Positions 25,467 to 35,289 are shown, numbered from the stretch's first letter. The stretch is DNA of 64,000 bases from Clostridium formicaceticum (GCF_001854185.1 NZ_CP017603.1:4278001-4342000); one strand, 5' to 3'. A program made the numbers and translations. Notes: generated from the sequence alone by a model not told the origin.

Positions 25467-27215
25467 TTAATGAAAGGATTGCCAAAATGCCCCTTTAGTA
25501 TCAATCAAACTCATAATCTCTTTAAAAGGTATAGTAAATGTAGGAAAACCTGCAGCATAAGGGGCTATCTCGTAAGGTAAGAAATAAATATTCAAAGCAT
25601 CTTCTGTTACAAAGAAAGGCTGATCTGGCCTAATTCCCTTATATTCATCAAGCCAAACCGATGAATCTTCTCCCTGCTGGATAATCTGCTGTCTTATAAT
25701 ATCACTTAACACCTTTACATAATCACTATCCTTTTTAAAGAGGTCTTCTAGCTGATAAAACCTTCCGGTTTTTAAGTCAACATGGGCATAAATCCGTGAA
25801 GGCATGCCGTGGGCTGCGCCATAGGGGTATAAATAACCAGATATTTCTATTACCACTAAATCTTTTTTGAAAAAAGTTACAGTAAAATCGCTGTCATAAG
25901 CATATTCAAAGTCTTCTCCATCAATACCTTTGCTTAAAGACATTTCCTTAAGTCGCTTATTGACTTTTCTTTGTATTTCATAATCCTTCATACCTTCTAT
26001 TTGAGGATAATATACTATATAATCTCTTCTAGGTTTGTACTTTATACTTCTTACTACATACTGATGATTCAATACTACATCTTTACTCTGCTTCCATATT
26101 ACTGTTCCAGTTAAATCTAGATAAGCAATTCTATTATCAATATTTACCTTAATTAAACTGTTTATAAAGGAAAAGGTACCTTCACCTTCTACCATAGGTA
26201 ATTCTATAGCCTTTCTTCCATATTTATCTATAAAAAAAGTTGTTACCCCATCACTTACTGAAAGATATCCTCGATTATACGTCGTTACATAAGTATAAAG
26301 AAAATCTGTAACAAGCTTTCCATTTAAATCTGCAATAGCACACCTAGAACCAGCAAAGCTATTTTTCTTACTAATAGGTATGCAAACAGCTACTCTACCT
26401 TCCCCTATAAACTTAACTTCATTGTATCTTAATGGTATGACCTGTTTTCCTCTTGTATCTATTAAACCATAGTAGGGCCAATAGTCTTTGTAGTTAACAA
26501 CCACAGCCCTACAGTTTTCAAAAGGCTGCGCTCCTTCAAATTGTGGAGGTATAATAACTTTGCCTTTTTCATCTATAAACCCGAATTTCCCTTCCATGCT
26601 CTCTTTAAAGGGCAATAACCCATTACCTAGATCACCAACAAAAGCATAGTTAAATGTATTGAGTATTTTTCCATCTAAGTTTATAATGGCATAACCTTGG
26701 CTGTCTTTTCGTTCAACAACAGCTTTTCCACATTTAAAATCCCCGGTGGAGCTATATTGGGGAGGAACTATGACTTTTCCTTCCCGATCAACATATCCTC
26801 CTAACCAACTGACATCGTCAATATTCTGATTAAACCATGCTCTATTTTCTCTCATCGCACCTATAGATCCCTCTGTTTGAAAAAGGACTTTTCCTTTTTC
26901 ATCTATCATTTTAGATCTACCGGTTTCCCAAACAACAGCTCTTCCTTCACTATAAGCAGAAATATTATAATATTTAGGTTCTACAATGTAAGCTCCTGTA
27001 ACATCAATGATTCCCGAAAAACCATCCTTAGTAACAATAGCTAATCCGTTTTCTTGAAACTCTTCTACCATGTCAAAGATTGGAGGAATAAAAAACTTCC
27101 CACTTCTATCTATATACCCCCACCTTGTGCCTCCTACTTCAGTAATCGCTGCAGGATATAGTCCTACATCCAAAAATCTTCCACTACCCCTTAACTCCTT
27201 TGGGTCCAAAAACAT
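25467..27215 (-). CDS. WG-repeat protein with C-terminal DUF3298 domain
   Basis: The first 400 or so residues of this 582-residue protein hold about ten WG (KWG) repeats of the form G-Y/F/L-I-D-x-x-G-K-x-x-I-P-P (for example WGYIDRSGKFFIPP, FGFIDEKGKVIIPP). The C-terminal 180 residues resemble DUF3298, as in RsiV-type proteins (HVDLKTGRFYQLEDLF, LPYEIAPYAAG). No signal peptide is visible, so it may stay in the cytoplasm. WG repeats form a beta-propeller-like binding surface; the ligand is unknown. The second ATG (27215) is chosen since AGGAGG lies 9 nt before it. A decayed partial copy lies at 23590-23775. Confidence 0.88.
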   Translation of the reverse strand: MFLDPKELRGSGRFLDVGLYPAAITEVGGTRWGYIDRSGKFFIPPIFDMVEEFQENGLAIVTKDGFSGIIDVTGAYIVEPKYYNISAYSEGRAVVWETGRSKMIDEKGKVLFQTEGSIGAMRENRAWFNQNIDDVSWLGGYVDREGKVIVPPQYSSTGDFKCGKAVVERKDSQGYAIINLDGKILNTFNYAFVGDLGNGLLPFKESMEGKFGFIDEKGKVIIPPQFEGAQPFENCRAVVVNYKDYWPYYGLIDTRGKQVIPLRYNEVKFIGEGRVAVCIPISKKNSFAGSRCAIADLNGKLVTDFLYTYVTTYNRGYLSVSDGVTTFFIDKYGRKAIELPMVEGEGTFSFINSLIKVNIDNRIAYLDLTGTVIWKQSKDVVLNHQYVVRSIKYKPRRDYIVYYPQIEGMKDYEIQRKVNKRLKEMSLSKGIDGEDFEYAYDSDFTVTFFKKDLVVIEISGYLYPYGAAHGMPSRIYAHVDLKTGRFYQLEDLFKKDSDYVKVLSDIIRQQIIQQGEDSSVWLDEYKGIRPDQPFFVTEDALNIYFLPYEIAPYAAGFPTFTIPFKEIMSLIDTKGAFWQSFH

Positions 27216-27221
27216 GCACAT

Positions 27222-27555
27222 TTCCCTCCTGCCTTATTCTACATATACCATCATAATATGTATTTAGCTAAAAAGGGTGCTAAAAGATAGAAAAGGAGGA
27301 TCTTATCATAAATGCCCTTATATTTTTATACTTTTTTTGGTATAATTACATAAATGAAGCAAAAATCCCGCCTATATTACTACTTTGAGGCGGAATTCTA
27401 TATTGTAATAGCAAAATCAGAGTATAGGTACACGCCTTTGAACTTGAATTTCAATATATACGGTCTACGATTTCGCCTTGGCTTAAAAACGTAGTCCTTA
27501 GTATGCTAAAGTTCATAGGTATACTTCTATAACAAATAGAAAGGAGAAGATATTA
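27222..27555. other. intergenic region with hairpin and repeat copy
   Basis: This gap holds a TATAAT at 27341-27346 (plus strand, poor -35), a CCGCCT/AGGCGG hairpin at 27368-27393 and one full copy of the dispersed palindrome (27427-27524). No gene is seen. Confidence 0.5.
27427..27524. repeat. dispersed imperfect palindromic element, copy A
   Basis: In reverse orientation this copy shares CATACTAAGG(A/G)CTAC, GGCGAAA and CGTAGACCGT with the element at 38038-38140, in the same order and spacing. Its ends are loosely inverted (GGTACACGCC versus GTATACCTAT). Confidence 0.7.
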
Positions 27556-28059
27556 TTGTATAAAGAGGTTAAATTTACAGATGCTTCAAAGGAGCTTTTA
27601 GAACAACTTCAACAAGGAGGGTTCTTAACTGTTAAGAGAAATGACGAGGTAAATACCATGACAATAGCTTGGGGTTCTCTAGGTTTCATGTGGAAAAAAC
27701 CCATCTTTACTGCAATGGTTAGATATTCCCGTTACACTTATGAGCTTATGGAAAGTGCAAAAAACTTTACTGTAAGCTTTCCTTTAAAAGGACAGCTGGA
27801 AAAAGAGTTGAAAATATGCGGATCAAAATCTGGTAGGGACATTAATAAAATACAAGAATGTAATCTTACTTTAAGAGAAGGTTCTCTTGAAGATTCAGTT
27901 ATTATAGATGAATGTGATCTGCACTTAGAGTGTAGGATTGTATATAAGCAGGGGATGGATGCAGCTGCTCTTTCTTCAGAAATCAATGATAGCTGTTATG
28001 CAAATAATGATTATCATGTCCTGTATTACGGTGAGATTGTAAAGGCATATATAAAATAA
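27556..28059 (+). CDS. flavin reductase-like (flavoredoxin-type) protein
   Basis: This 167-residue protein has the split-barrel FMN-binding fold of the flavin reductase/flavoredoxin group. The pattern MTIAWGSLGFMWKKPIFTAMVR is typical of the FMN phosphate region, with YTYELMESAKNFTVSFP following. It probably binds FMN and moves electrons in redox reactions; the partner is unknown. The start is a TTG with AAGGAGA 8 nt upstream. Confidence 0.85.
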   Translation: MYKEVKFTDASKELLEQLQQGGFLTVKRNDEVNTMTIAWGSLGFMWKKPIFTAMVRYSRYTYELMESAKNFTVSFPLKGQLEKELKICGSKSGRDINKIQECNLTLREGSLEDSVIIDECDLHLECRIVYKQGMDAAALSSEINDSCYANNDYHVLYYGEIVKAYIK

Positions 28060-28086
28060 TCTTATTTTCAACAAGATAAGTAACCT

Positions 28087-28116
28087 AGTGGGATGAAGAA
28101 CCCTCTCCATCCCACT
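28087..28116 (+). terminator. terminator of the flavin reductase-like gene
   Basis: A 9-bp perfect stem, AGTGGGATG / CATCCCACT, has a 12-nt loop 28 bp past the stop. The T run is weak. Confidence 0.55.
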
Positions 28117-28243
28117 ACACTAATACATTTTAATTATGCTCCTTAAATAATTTCTTTAATACACTATTAGTTATCATAATAAGTATAGCTTCATATATTA
28201 CCTATATCTTACTTTCACTAGCATCATATAACTTCTTTCTGAC

Positions 28244-28684
28244 TTAGTCAACATAAACTTCCACCTGAATTCTTCCTTGTTCAGGATCATTTATATCAAC
28301 ATCTACTAGCTTTCCATCCGATAGCCCTTGATCCATCAGTTGCACTAATTCATCAAAATCAATCTTTGATATATCAACCCCATTTTTCTCCATCTCTTCT
28401 TTTGCTTCCTTAGGAATCATACCCACTCCCATATTTACAAACTTTGAAGCTATTTTCAAAAGACTTAAAGGAATATTAACATCTACCTTTTTAATCCCTG
28501 TGCCATCTCCGGACACCCGAACTCTTAGAAATCTCTCTTTGTTATTTGCATTACTTTTACCCAACAGGATGCTTTTTTCCTCTTTATCTCCTTCCTGCAG
28601 TGCATTAAGTAATTCCAGCCCTTCTTCGGAGGATATCTTTCCTTCCTGAATCATTTCAAGAATTTTAAGCTTTTCATTTTGCAT
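28244..28684 (-). CDS. SHOCT-like domain protein, partner of the DUF2089 regulator
   Basis: This 146-residue protein has an N-terminal short helical SHOCT-like segment (LEMIQEGKISSEEGLELLNAL). A beta/alpha region containing RFLRVRV and VDVNIPLSLLK follows, then an acidic C-terminus. The helical motif is echoed at the C-terminus of the upstream DUF2089 protein (LENGELTSEEAVQQL), suggesting they interact. The gene follows that regulator by 28 bp. Its role is unknown. Confidence 0.7.
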   Translation of the reverse strand: MQNEKLKILEMIQEGKISSEEGLELLNALQEGDKEEKSILLGKSNANNKERFLRVRVSGDGTGIKKVDVNIPLSLLKIASKFVNMGVGMIPKEAKEEMEKNGVDISKIDFDELVQLMDQGLSDGKLVDVDINDPEQGRIQVEVYVD

Positions 28685-28712
28685 TACAACCCCATCCTTT
28701 CAATTTATTATT

Positions 28713-29117
28713 TTACTTGCCTAGTTTTCGAAGCTGTTGTACCGCTTCCTCTGAAGTTAGTTCACCATTTTCCAATGCAGTAAGTATAAGCTGTCTTTTT
28801 TCAGCCATATTTTGTGAAAGTCTATCATCAGTCCGATCCTCTATTTTCTCAACGCTATATCCTAAAGCCTGTATGACTGTCTCAAGTCTATTTCGCACTG
28901 TAGGATACGAAATTCCCAGTTCCTTTTCTACGTCCTTGATATTTCCTCTGCATTTTATAAAAACCTCAATAAATTCAAGCTGTTCTCCTGGAAGTTTACA
29001 AAATTTACAGCCTGTAAAATCCCCCTCTAAGCTGGTTTTACACGTAGAACAACTCATTTTAGTAATACTTAGCTCATCGCGGCAGATCGGACATTGACTT
29101 GGAGCTTTATACTTCAT
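28713..29117 (-). CDS. DUF2089 family zinc-ribbon/HTH protein
   Basis: In this 134-residue protein CPIC, CSTC and CKFC pairs make an N-terminal zinc ribbon (residues 10-45). A helix-turn-helix reading KDVEKELGISYPTVRNRLETV follows, then a SHOCT-like tail. This is the layout of DUF2089 proteins, probable transcription regulators. The ATG at 29117 is chosen since GAGGTG lies about 6 nt before it. A very strong promoter and an inverted repeat lie upstream. Confidence 0.85.
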   Translation of the reverse strand: MKYKAPSQCPICRDELSITKMSCSTCKTSLEGDFTGCKFCKLPGEQLEFIEVFIKCRGNIKDVEKELGISYPTVRNRLETVIQALGYSVEKIEDRTDDRLSQNMAEKRQLILTALENGELTSEEAVQQLRKLGK

Positions 29118-29160
29118 CTTTATCACCTCACTTATGCTGTAAACTTATCTTTATATTTAG

Positions 29161-29232
29161 ATAATATGCTTAATCTTCAATTTTGTCAACATTAATATTA
29201 ATATTTTTAATTACTATGTTAAAAATATTAAT
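29161..29232 (-). promoter_or_regulatory. promoter of the DUF2089 operon and adjacent inverted repeat
   Basis: TTGACA (29189-29184) is 17 bp from TATTAT (29166-29161) on the minus strand. Eight bases upstream begins a perfect 14-bp inverted repeat, ATTAATATTTTTAA / TTAAAAATATTAAT (29197-29210 / 29219-29232), a possible operator. Confidence 0.7.
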
Positions 29233-29391
29233 ATTTAAATTGATTTTATTAATAAATTAAATGAAAATTTCATAAAAATGATGAAACTGCAAAATTTTTT
29301 ATATAAAAACATTACTAAAATTTTTTTGCTGGAATAAAGTGCTTTTTAAGCCGCTAAAGAAGCATATTTTATTAAGCTATAGCATTGTTTA

Positions 29392-30753
29392 TCAAGAGGT
29401 TGCCTCGCTACCTTGCTTTTCTATTAGCTTCATTTCCTTCCTCATCAGTACTACTGTAAATATTGTAGATAGGAAGTCCGCTAAAGGAAATGTGATCCAG
29501 ATTCCTAATAGTCCAAGTCCATAAATTCTTGGTAGAACAAGAAGAAGAGGAATAAAGAAAAGCACCTGTCTGGAAAGCGTTAGCAGTAGTGAAGGTATGG
29601 CTTTACCAAGAGACTGAAATAAAGCTGCCCCAACAATCTGTATGCCAATAATAGGTACCATCGCAATAACAATCTTCAGCGCAAAAACGCCATTCTTAAT
29701 TAAATTTGGATCATTATCAAACATTCCTATAATAAAGTTGGGGAAAAGTTCTCCAAATAAGGTGCTGACAGATGCAAATAGGGTTGTTGCAATGATAGAT
29801 AATTTTACCACTTCCTTTACTCTATTTATTTTATTTGCGCCATAATTATATCCTACAATGGGTTGCATGCCTTGTACAATTCCAAACATTGGCATAAACA
29901 AAAACATAATGATACGCTGAATAACACCATATACAGATATCGCCAACTCTCCACCATATAAAGCAAGAGAGTGATTCAATATTATTGCCATAATGCTACC
30001 TGCTACCTGTCTAGCAAAGGAAGCAAAACCAACTGTAACAATTTCATAGAGGATTTTTTTATCTGGTTTTAGGTGATAAAGTTTTATCTTAAATGTAGTT
30101 TGTTTTCCTAGAATATAAACCAATACATATATTACTGAAAGCAACTGAGACAGGATGGTAGCTAAGGCGGCTCCAGCAATTCCCATATTTAACGGAAAAA
30201 TAAATAGATAATCTAAAATAATGTTTGCAATAGCTCCAATCAACATCGAAAACATAGCAGTTTTCGCATTTCCTTCTGCTCGAATGAGATTGTTACCACA
30301 AACTGCAAAGGGGAAGTAGATACTCCCGATTAAAATAACTTGTAGATATTCTTTTGAGTAGGGTAGTAATATGTCCGTAGCACCAAAAATTCTTAACAAA
30401 GGCTCTATAGCAATTAAGCCTGAAACACATATAAGTATCCCTAGGATACCAACAGACAAAAAAGAATTTCCTACTACATGGTTAGCTCTATCTTTGTTTC
30501 CAGACCCTAAACTCCTTGAGACAACAGAAGCTGCTCCGATTCCTATCATCTGGGCGATAGCCATGATCATCATCTGGATAGGAAATGCAATTGTTAACCC
30601 TCCTATGGCAAGATAGCCGATGCCTCTTCCTATAAAAATTGTATCTACAATATTATAAAATGCATTCACAAGCATTGCTACCGTAGCTGGTAAGGATAGA
30701 TTCATCAGCAATTTTGTCATCTTTTCATTCCCAAGTCTATGATTTCTTTCCAT
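29392..30753 (-). CDS. MATE-family multidrug/Na+ efflux transporter
   Basis: This 453-residue protein has about twelve membrane segments and the MATE pattern (LSLPATVAMLVNAFYNIVDTIFIGRG near the start; GMQPIVGYNYGA mid-protein). It exports cationic drugs or metabolites by Na+ or H+ antiport. The start at 30753 is chosen because AAGGGGAG lies 9 nt upstream; a longer in-frame extension of 34 codons to 30855 has no matching site and includes non-MATE sequence. Confidence 0.9.
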   Translation of the reverse strand: MERNHRLGNEKMTKLLMNLSLPATVAMLVNAFYNIVDTIFIGRGIGYLAIGGLTIAFPIQMMIMAIAQMIGIGAASVVSRSLGSGNKDRANHVVGNSFLSVGILGILICVSGLIAIEPLLRIFGATDILLPYSKEYLQVILIGSIYFPFAVCGNNLIRAEGNAKTAMFSMLIGAIANIILDYLFIFPLNMGIAGAALATILSQLLSVIYVLVYILGKQTTFKIKLYHLKPDKKILYEIVTVGFASFARQVAGSIMAIILNHSLALYGGELAISVYGVIQRIIMFLFMPMFGIVQGMQPIVGYNYGANKINRVKEVVKLSIIATTLFASVSTLFGELFPNFIIGMFDNDPNLIKNGVFALKIVIAMVPIIGIQIVGAALFQSLGKAIPSLLLTLSRQVLFFIPLLLVLPRIYGLGLLGIWITFPLADFLSTIFTVVLMRKEMKLIEKQGSEATS

Positions 30754-30887
30754 CCTATTTCTCCCCTTTCTATAATTGATTTTGACCTTGTACATCATCT
30801 TTAACACAAAGCATGGCACTATTAACCATTTTTTCAAGAATACTATACAACGCAAAACATGCTGCCATATAGTCTGACATCTCTATT

Positions 30888-32531
30888 TTAGCTGAATTTC
30901 AACTTCCTTTTCCATAAAAAAGCAATGGCTATCAAAACAAGGATTATATAAGGCATTAAGCTAATTCCTCTAGAAATCATCAAATTATGTATATAGGCAG
31001 CTATACCACTGAAACCTCCTGCAATAAACATGGTCATTATGCTGTTATGCTTTACATGTTCAAAGTCCTGACTGAAGGGTAGCTTTTTATCAAATAAGCA
31101 AAAAATCAAAACGATGGATAAAATCATGTTTAAAAATATCAAAATAAGATCTATAAGAATGTCAAAACCATAAAAGAAAAGAAAAATGAAGCTAATCAAT
31201 AGGTATATTGGTAACATCAGTTTCACTACAAAACCTTTTAAAGCTCCCTTGTAAATCACAGAAGGGTTTTCTATAGGCAATGTTTTATAAATCCATGCAG
31301 CCCGATAGCCCTCACTAGTGCTTAACATAGGTATACTGGTGGCAAGTAGTGTTATTGTAAAGTAGATGGCTAAGTAATGTCTGCCTCCTGAAAGCGCATC
31401 AGCAATTTCCCTAAAGGATGTTAAGTGAGCAAAGCTTCTAACAACAAACAACAAAGGGAGAATCGCTGCAAAAGCTAAGTTGGGATATAACTTTAGCTTT
31501 AAACTTCTTTCGTTAGAAATCATATTTTGAGTGAATCGAAAAAAAGTCCTTTCTATAGGATGCCAACAAAACAAAGAAGTTATTTTTTGATGTAGTTCTT
31601 TCTTTTTTTCTATACTTTCATTTCTTCTGCTACCATTGACATTCAGTTTTTGCAATTTCTTTTCAAAATAGGGAGCAACCCTTCTGAAATACAGTATCAA
31701 TATTACTACAGGCATGATAATTCCTATGAAAGTAAAGTGTATATAGTAGACTTGATACTGCTCTTCTAAAAACAGACTGAAGGGAGCTGCAAACCAGGTG
31801 GAGGGGATAAAATAGCTCCACCATCTAGGGATAAAAACTATATTATATTGAAACACTTGAAAAATATTCCCTATCAATTGATAAATTACAATCATAAATA
31901 CAGCCAGAATAATTTGAAAATAGTTGATGATATCCTTCAGCCTTTCTCCATCAAAAAAAGATAAAATTAAAAAATATAACAATGAGGTAAATAGTATAAT
32001 AAGGCCAGGAATGATGCATAGCTGAAAAAGAAAAATCCCTCCAAAAACTAACCCATACTTTATCGAACCTGCCACAAGGGTAGGTGCAGCAATCACCATA
32101 GTGATTGTAAGTAAGTGGGTTAAGATATGTGTGATCTTAGCGGCATTTATTGTGTTAGAATCTATTGGTTTCGAAAGTAAAATATTTTTTTCCTTTATAT
32201 CCAACAATAAAGATGAATAATCAGAGATCATAATCATCATCACCATAAAAACCAACATTGCATAAATAGTATTCATCTTCACAAATAAGGAGAAATCAGG
32301 AAAAATAAACATCATAATGATGAGTCCCATCAGCCCATACATGAAAAGAGATTTTCTAAACATATTTTCATTTTCTTTAGCAGTATCTTTTACCATTATT
32401 GTAGGTTTTCGCCTTTTATCTATGGTTAGCTTTACTTGTAATATCTTTCTCATCATAGCATAATCGATTCCTAGCTTTTCATAAAAAAACCTTAGTTGAT
32501 CTAAAAATCGTAGAAATTTAAATTCCTCCAT
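30888..32531 (-). CDS. ABC exporter permease, ABC-2-like
   Basis: This 547-residue protein has about 12-14 hydrophobic segments with a cytoplasmic basic region near residue 290-330. It is encoded 3 bp after an ABC ATPase and is therefore its membrane partner. The exact subfamily and substrate are not evident. Confidence 0.75.
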   Translation of the reverse strand: MEEFKFLRFLDQLRFFYEKLGIDYAMMRKILQVKLTIDKRRKPTIMVKDTAKENENMFRKSLFMYGLMGLIIMMFIFPDFSLFVKMNTIYAMLVFMVMMIMISDYSSLLLDIKEKNILLSKPIDSNTINAAKITHILTHLLTITMVIAAPTLVAGSIKYGLVFGGIFLFQLCIIPGLIILFTSLLYFLILSFFDGERLKDIINYFQIILAVFMIVIYQLIGNIFQVFQYNIVFIPRWWSYFIPSTWFAAPFSLFLEEQYQVYYIHFTFIGIIMPVVILILYFRRVAPYFEKKLQKLNVNGSRRNESIEKKKELHQKITSLFCWHPIERTFFRFTQNMISNERSLKLKLYPNLAFAAILPLLFVVRSFAHLTSFREIADALSGGRHYLAIYFTITLLATSIPMLSTSEGYRAAWIYKTLPIENPSVIYKGALKGFVVKLMLPIYLLISFIFLFFYGFDILIDLILIFLNMILSIVLIFCLFDKKLPFSQDFEHVKHNSIMTMFIAGGFSGIAAYIHNLMISRGISLMPYIILVLIAIAFLWKRKLKFS

Positions 32532-32534
32532 CCC

Positions 32535-33320
32535 TTACCTCCCCTCCTGCAGCACATCTACAAATGCCTTAGCAATTTCCTTGTGCTGATGAAAACCCGT
32601 AAGCTGATTAAATATTTCCTCAAGAGAGCCTTCTACACTTTGCTTCTTTAATTCCTCAAAGCTACCGTCAGCCACAATTCTACCATCATTCAACAATATA
32701 ATTCTGCTGCTGATTTTCTCTACAATCTCCATAATATGCGAAGAATAAAAAATCGTCTTTCCTTGTAATGCCAACGCTGCTAAAATTTCTTTAAAAATTA
32801 TGACACTATTGGCGTCTAAGCCACTGAGGGGTTCATCTAAAAATAAAATATCAGGATCATGTATAAGGCTAGCTATAATAAGAACCTTCTGCTTCATCCC
32901 CTTTGAAAAAGATGCAATACGAGAATGATATACCTCTTGTATTCCAAAAATCTCCATTAGTTTTTTTGCTCTTTCATTTACTATCTTTAATTCCATACCA
33001 TATACTTCTCCAATAAAAGCAAGGTATTCATAAGCTGTTAGACTATCATATATTTCTGCTGTTTCTGGTATGTAACCGATTTTTTTCTTATATTGTATAG
33101 GGTCCTCAGAAATATCTTTTCCAAATATTTTTATTTCTCCTTCATATCCTTCCACAATCCCCAGTAGAATTTTAACCGTTGTGCTTTTTCCAGCACCATT
33201 AGGACCAATATAACCTATAATTTGCCCCTCGTATACCTGTAGATCAATGCCCTTCAGCACCTCCTTGCCTTCATAGCTTTTCCTTAAATTCTTTATATCT
33301 ATAATAGGCTGTCTTTCCAT
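32535..33320 (-). CDS. ABC transporter ATP-binding protein
   Basis: The 261-residue ATPase has Walker A GPNGAGKST, a signature motif degraded to FSKGMKQ, Walker B ILFLDEPLSGLD and switch His in SSHIME. The YIGPNGAGKST/IPETAEIYDSLTAYEYL pattern is typical of ABC-2 exporters. It powers the adjacent permease. Confidence 0.92.
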   Translation of the reverse strand: MERQPIIDIKNLRKSYEGKEVLKGIDLQVYEGQIIGYIGPNGAGKSTTVKILLGIVEGYEGEIKIFGKDISEDPIQYKKKIGYIPETAEIYDSLTAYEYLAFIGEVYGMELKIVNERAKKLMEIFGIQEVYHSRIASFSKGMKQKVLIIASLIHDPDILFLDEPLSGLDANSVIIFKEILAALALQGKTIFYSSHIMEIVEKISSRIILLNDGRIVADGSFEELKKQSVEGSLEEIFNQLTGFHQHKEIAKAFVDVLQEGR

Positions 33321-33383
33321 CAGAACCCTCCTAATTACACTTTTTTCTCACAAAACTTTTAATTTTTTCCTTTATTATTCAGT

Positions 33384-33411
33384 ATTATAACATATCCACT
33401 ATACGCTTCAA
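33384..33411 (-). promoter_or_regulatory. promoter of the ABC exporter operon
   Basis: On the minus strand TTGAAG (33411-33406), a 16-bp spacer and TATAAT (33389-33384) lie about 64 bp before the ATPase start. Confidence 0.6.
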
Positions 33412-33554
33412 ACTCGGTAATAGTAATATAAGTATATTTATTAGGTTTCACAAGTAATTGAAGAAATATTTCTTTTCAATAGACTTTCTTGTATAGGTAT
33501 CCATCTCAAAATTTTAGTATACTAAAAACTACATTTATAACTCATTGAAGCCAT
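33412..33554. other. spacer with a diverged half-copy of the dispersed repeat
   Basis: Bases 33508-33530 (TTTTAGTATACTAAAAACTAC) resemble one arm of the dispersed palindrome. Nothing else is evident. Confidence 0.35.
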
Positions 33555-33593
33555 AAAATAAGACTCCTACATATGGTGTAGGAGTCTTATTTT
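33555..33593 (-). terminator. terminator of the uxuB end of the uronate operon
   Basis: A perfect 17-bp stem (33555-33571 / 33577-33593) with a 5-nt loop and T-rich ends lies 82 bp past uxuB. Confidence 0.8.
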
Positions 33594-33675
33594 TATGTTG
33601 CTATATCCACCAGTAATCCCTCGATTGTAGCAAGGTTTATGGTGACTTGAAGTATTTTTAGGGTGAAAAAGTTAT

Positions 33676-35289
33676 TTAGTACACATATTTTTTTAATGTT
33701 TCTCTAACTGCTCCTTCGGATGTTACTAATTCTTCAAAATAGTTCTCTACCACTTCTCCTAAACCGGCTTCATAAAGGTTTATCCCAAAGATTGCGGGAT
33801 TAGATAAAATTGGCTTTAAAGCTTCATGGAAGGGTCCTTTATCTCCCAGAGTAATAGATGCAACATAAGGTGTTAGCTCCTGAAGGAGAGGGTCAGGGCT
33901 TAGTTCCATTTTGTTTCCATTATCATCAATACCCATTAGATATCTACACCATCCAGCTAAAACAAGGGGGATAAGCTTTAAATCTGTAACCCTTAGATCT
34001 TCTCTTTGTATATATGCCTTTATCGTTTCTCCAAAACGAATCCCTAACTTTTGAGAAGTATCCGTTGCAATTCTTTGTGGTGTATCCGGCATAAAAGGAT
34101 TAGGAATTCTCACTTCCAGTACTTCATCGATAAACTTCTTGGGGTTGATAATTCCTGGGTTTACAACTACAGGTAAACCTTCTACATAGCCTATTTTCTC
34201 TACAAGCATCTTCAATTCAGGATCTTTCATTTCCTTGGAAATCAAAGTATAACCCAACAGGCAACCATATACAGCAAGGGCTGTATGAAGGGGATTAAGA
34301 CAGGTACAAACCTTCATTTTTTCTACTTTATCAACGGTTTCTCTATCAGTGAAAATGATACCGCCCTCTTCAAGGTTTGGTCTTCCATTTGGGAATAAAT
34401 CTTCTATGATTAAATACTCTGGTTCCTCTGCATTTACGAAGGAAGCTACATAAGTATTTTTTGATGTAATTACATCCTCTACATCTTCAAAGCCGTCCTT
34501 TTTAAGCATTTCTTTTACGCTTGGATCAGGCCTTGGGGTGATTTTATCGATCATGGACCAAGGAAAAGCTATAAATTTAGGAGCATTGATATAAGCTACA
34601 AAACCTTCATCTACTAGACCCCTTTCTTCCCATTTTTCAGCAAAAGCCTTTACCGCATCATGAAGTCTCGTGCCATTATGAGAACAGTTATCCATACTTA
34701 CTAAAGCAAGAGGTCGCTTACCATTGATATATCTTTCATAAACAAGAGAAGATAACTTGCCAATATAGCTTACTGGAGCTTGAGATCCCTTCTTAAAATC
34801 CTCTGCAACGGCCGGCAAATATTCACCCTTAGCATCCCTTAAGCTATATCCCTTTTCAGTAATCGTAAAGCTTGCCATTTGTAGACTTGGGTTTATAAAA
34901 ATATCTTTTAATCTCTTCCAATTTTCTTCATTTTCTGTATCTACAACCAAGGATTCTACAATACTGGCAATAACAGTCTTTTCAATACTTCCATTGGCCT
35001 TTAAGGTAACAAGCACCGTTAAATTATCATGAGGTCTATACATTTTTTCTATAATTTCGTAGTCAAATCCCTCTGCTACAATAATTCCTTTGTTACTTTT
35101 TCCTTGATTTAAAATATTTTGCTGAGCATTTGCTGTAAGCGCTCTAAAAATATTTCCTGCCCCAAAATGAATCCAGTTAGGATTCGCCTTAGTATTTGCT
35201 TTTACTTCCTCTAGATTAAATTTAGGAAGCTTAAAACCGGCAGCTTCCCAAGCCGCAATATCCTTTAGAGCATCTAAGTTTAGTTTCAT
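33676..35289 (-). CDS. uxuB: D-mannonate oxidoreductase (fructuronate reductase)
   Basis: This 537-residue protein of the mannitol dehydrogenase family has a Rossmann motif near the N-terminus (HFGAGNIFRA) and later KMKVCTCLNPLHTALAVYG with conserved Asn/His. It reduces D-fructuronate to D-mannonate with NADH. Placement next to uxuA and uxaC supports UxuB over tagaturonate reductase UxaB, but one enzyme could serve both. The ATG at 35289 has GGGTGG 5 nt before it; the frame also allows a GTG at 35298. Confidence 0.88.
   Translation of the reverse strand: MKLNLDALKDIAAWEAAGFKLPKFNLEEVKANTKANPNWIHFGAGNIFRALTANAQQNILNQGKSNKGIIVAEGFDYEIIEKMYRPHDNLTVLVTLKANGSIEKTVIASIVESLVVDTENEENWKRLKDIFINPSLQMASFTITEKGYSLRDAKGEYLPAVAEDFKKGSQAPVSYIGKLSSLVYERYINGKRPLALVSMDNCSHNGTRLHDAVKAFAEKWEERGLVDEGFVAYINAPKFIAFPWSMIDKITPRPDPSVKEMLKKDGFEDVEDVITSKNTYVASFVNAEEPEYLIIEDLFPNGRPNLEEGGIIFTDRETVDKVEKMKVCTCLNPLHTALAVYGCLLGYTLISKEMKDPELKMLVEKIGYVEGLPVVVNPGIINPKKFIDEVLEVRIPNPFMPDTPQRIATDTSQKLGIRFGETIKAYIQREDLRVTDLKLIPLVLAGWCRYLMGIDDNGNKMELSPDPLLQELTPYVASITLGDKGPFHEALKPILSNPAIFGINLYEAGLGEVVENYFEELVTSEGAVRETLKKYVY

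Noticed and set aside
29392-30855. Longer start of the MATE gene at 30855
   Set aside because: The extra 34 codons do not look like MATE sequence, and AAGGGGAG clearly serves the ATG at 30753.
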